From Bacteroidales bacterium (lineage in GTDB: Bacteria; Bacteroidota; Bacteroidia; Bacteroidales; VadinHA17): a DNA stretch of 64,000 bases. Every line of letters starts with the position of its first letter. Position 1 is the first letter of the stretch. The stretch lies in NCBI GenBank assembly GCA_018056245.1, contig JAGPFZ010000003.1, positions 49,540 to 113,539 on the forward strand, given 5' to 3'. Both the position numbers and the translations under genes were made by a program. The notes under the pieces are model-generated. The model saw only the letters and a program-made list of their open reading frames with translations, was not told the origin of the DNA and made no database searches. This document shows positions 63,887 through 64,000 of the stretch, piece by piece.

Positions 63887-64000
63887 GCAAACGGAGCTTG
63901 TGCCGGGAAAGGCAAGTGCCTGAATGAGCGATTGAGAGAAGTGGAGTGTAGAGAATTGCCGTTTGAGGAGGGATTGAAGATGAAATCGGGGAAAAAGCGA

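Larger units (their letters stand above)
63297..64000. other. G+C- and purine-rich terminal stretch without a convincing gene
   Basis: After about 63420 the plus strand becomes rich in G and A (repeated GCGGA/GCGAG-type text), unlike the rest of the window. Open frames exist on both strands, but their products are low-complexity (Ser/Pro/Leu-rich or Lys/Phe-rich) with no recognisable family, so I call none. Two hairpins with T-tracts fall inside. The stretch runs off the window. Confidence 0.5.

Noticed and set aside
63309-63890. Open frames of 81-120 codons on both strands in the terminal stretch
   Set aside because: Products are low-complexity (Lys/Phe/Ser/Pro-rich), overlap each other in several frames, and none resembles a protein family.

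Overview
The window looks like chromosomal DNA of an anaerobic, polysaccharide-degrading member of the Bacteroidota, most likely Bacteroidales-like. The evidence is a type IX secretion sorting domain on a giant adhesin with a PorP/SprF partner, repeated -7 promoter elements of the form TAnnTTTG with few Shine-Dalgarno sites, GH92/GH106/DUF1080 genes, and A+T-rich intergenic DNA. No SusC/SusD pair is present, so the sugar-degrading genes here are not a classical polysaccharide utilisation locus.

Layout: 1-18.1 kb is a carbohydrate-active block: a beta-lactamase-like hydrolase cut by the window edge, then GH5, GH106, GH2, a DUF1080 lipoprotein, GH92, sialate O-acetylesterase, a second DUF1080 lipoprotein, a sugar isomerase/epimerase-like protein and GH3, followed by pgl. 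19-22.8 kb holds a 37-residue lysine-rich protein, a Yip1 membrane protein, and a pentaheme cytochrome next to an outer-membrane-barrel-like protein with one N-terminal heme site. 22.8-31.5 kb has corA (GMD instead of GMN), eno, an MFS transporter, an N-acetylneuraminate lyase-like aldolase and a coupled SbcC/SbcD-like (YhaN/YhaO-type) pair. 31.5-36.7 kb has a decayed GH38 alpha-mannosidase with a possible insertion-sequence end at its broken 3' side, a ROK kinase, an LTA-synthase-like sulfatase and a second isomerase-like protein. tRNA-Asp(GTC) and an IS4-type transposase remnant follow.

37.97-56.25 kb is a probable operon: a 5393-residue T9SS-exported adhesin with seven exact-length 89-residue tandem repeats and ten SprB-type repeats, a PorP/SprF protein, and an endonuclease/exonuclease/phosphatase-family protein. 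It ends in a 53-bp tail-to-tail overlap with a CCA-adding-enzyme gene. Housekeeping genes follow (trxA, xseB, xseA, a MORN-repeat lipoprotein-like protein).

61.2-63.2 kb, visibly richer in G+C, is a compact lysis-type cassette on the minus strand: DUF6266 protein, holin-like protein, phage P5-type endolysin and a protein built like a unimolecular spanin. No capsid or tail genes are visible beside it. It is the best candidate here for an under-described system: either a phage remnant or a domesticated holin/endolysin/spanin release system. The last 700 bases are purine- and G+C-rich, with hairpins and no convincing gene.
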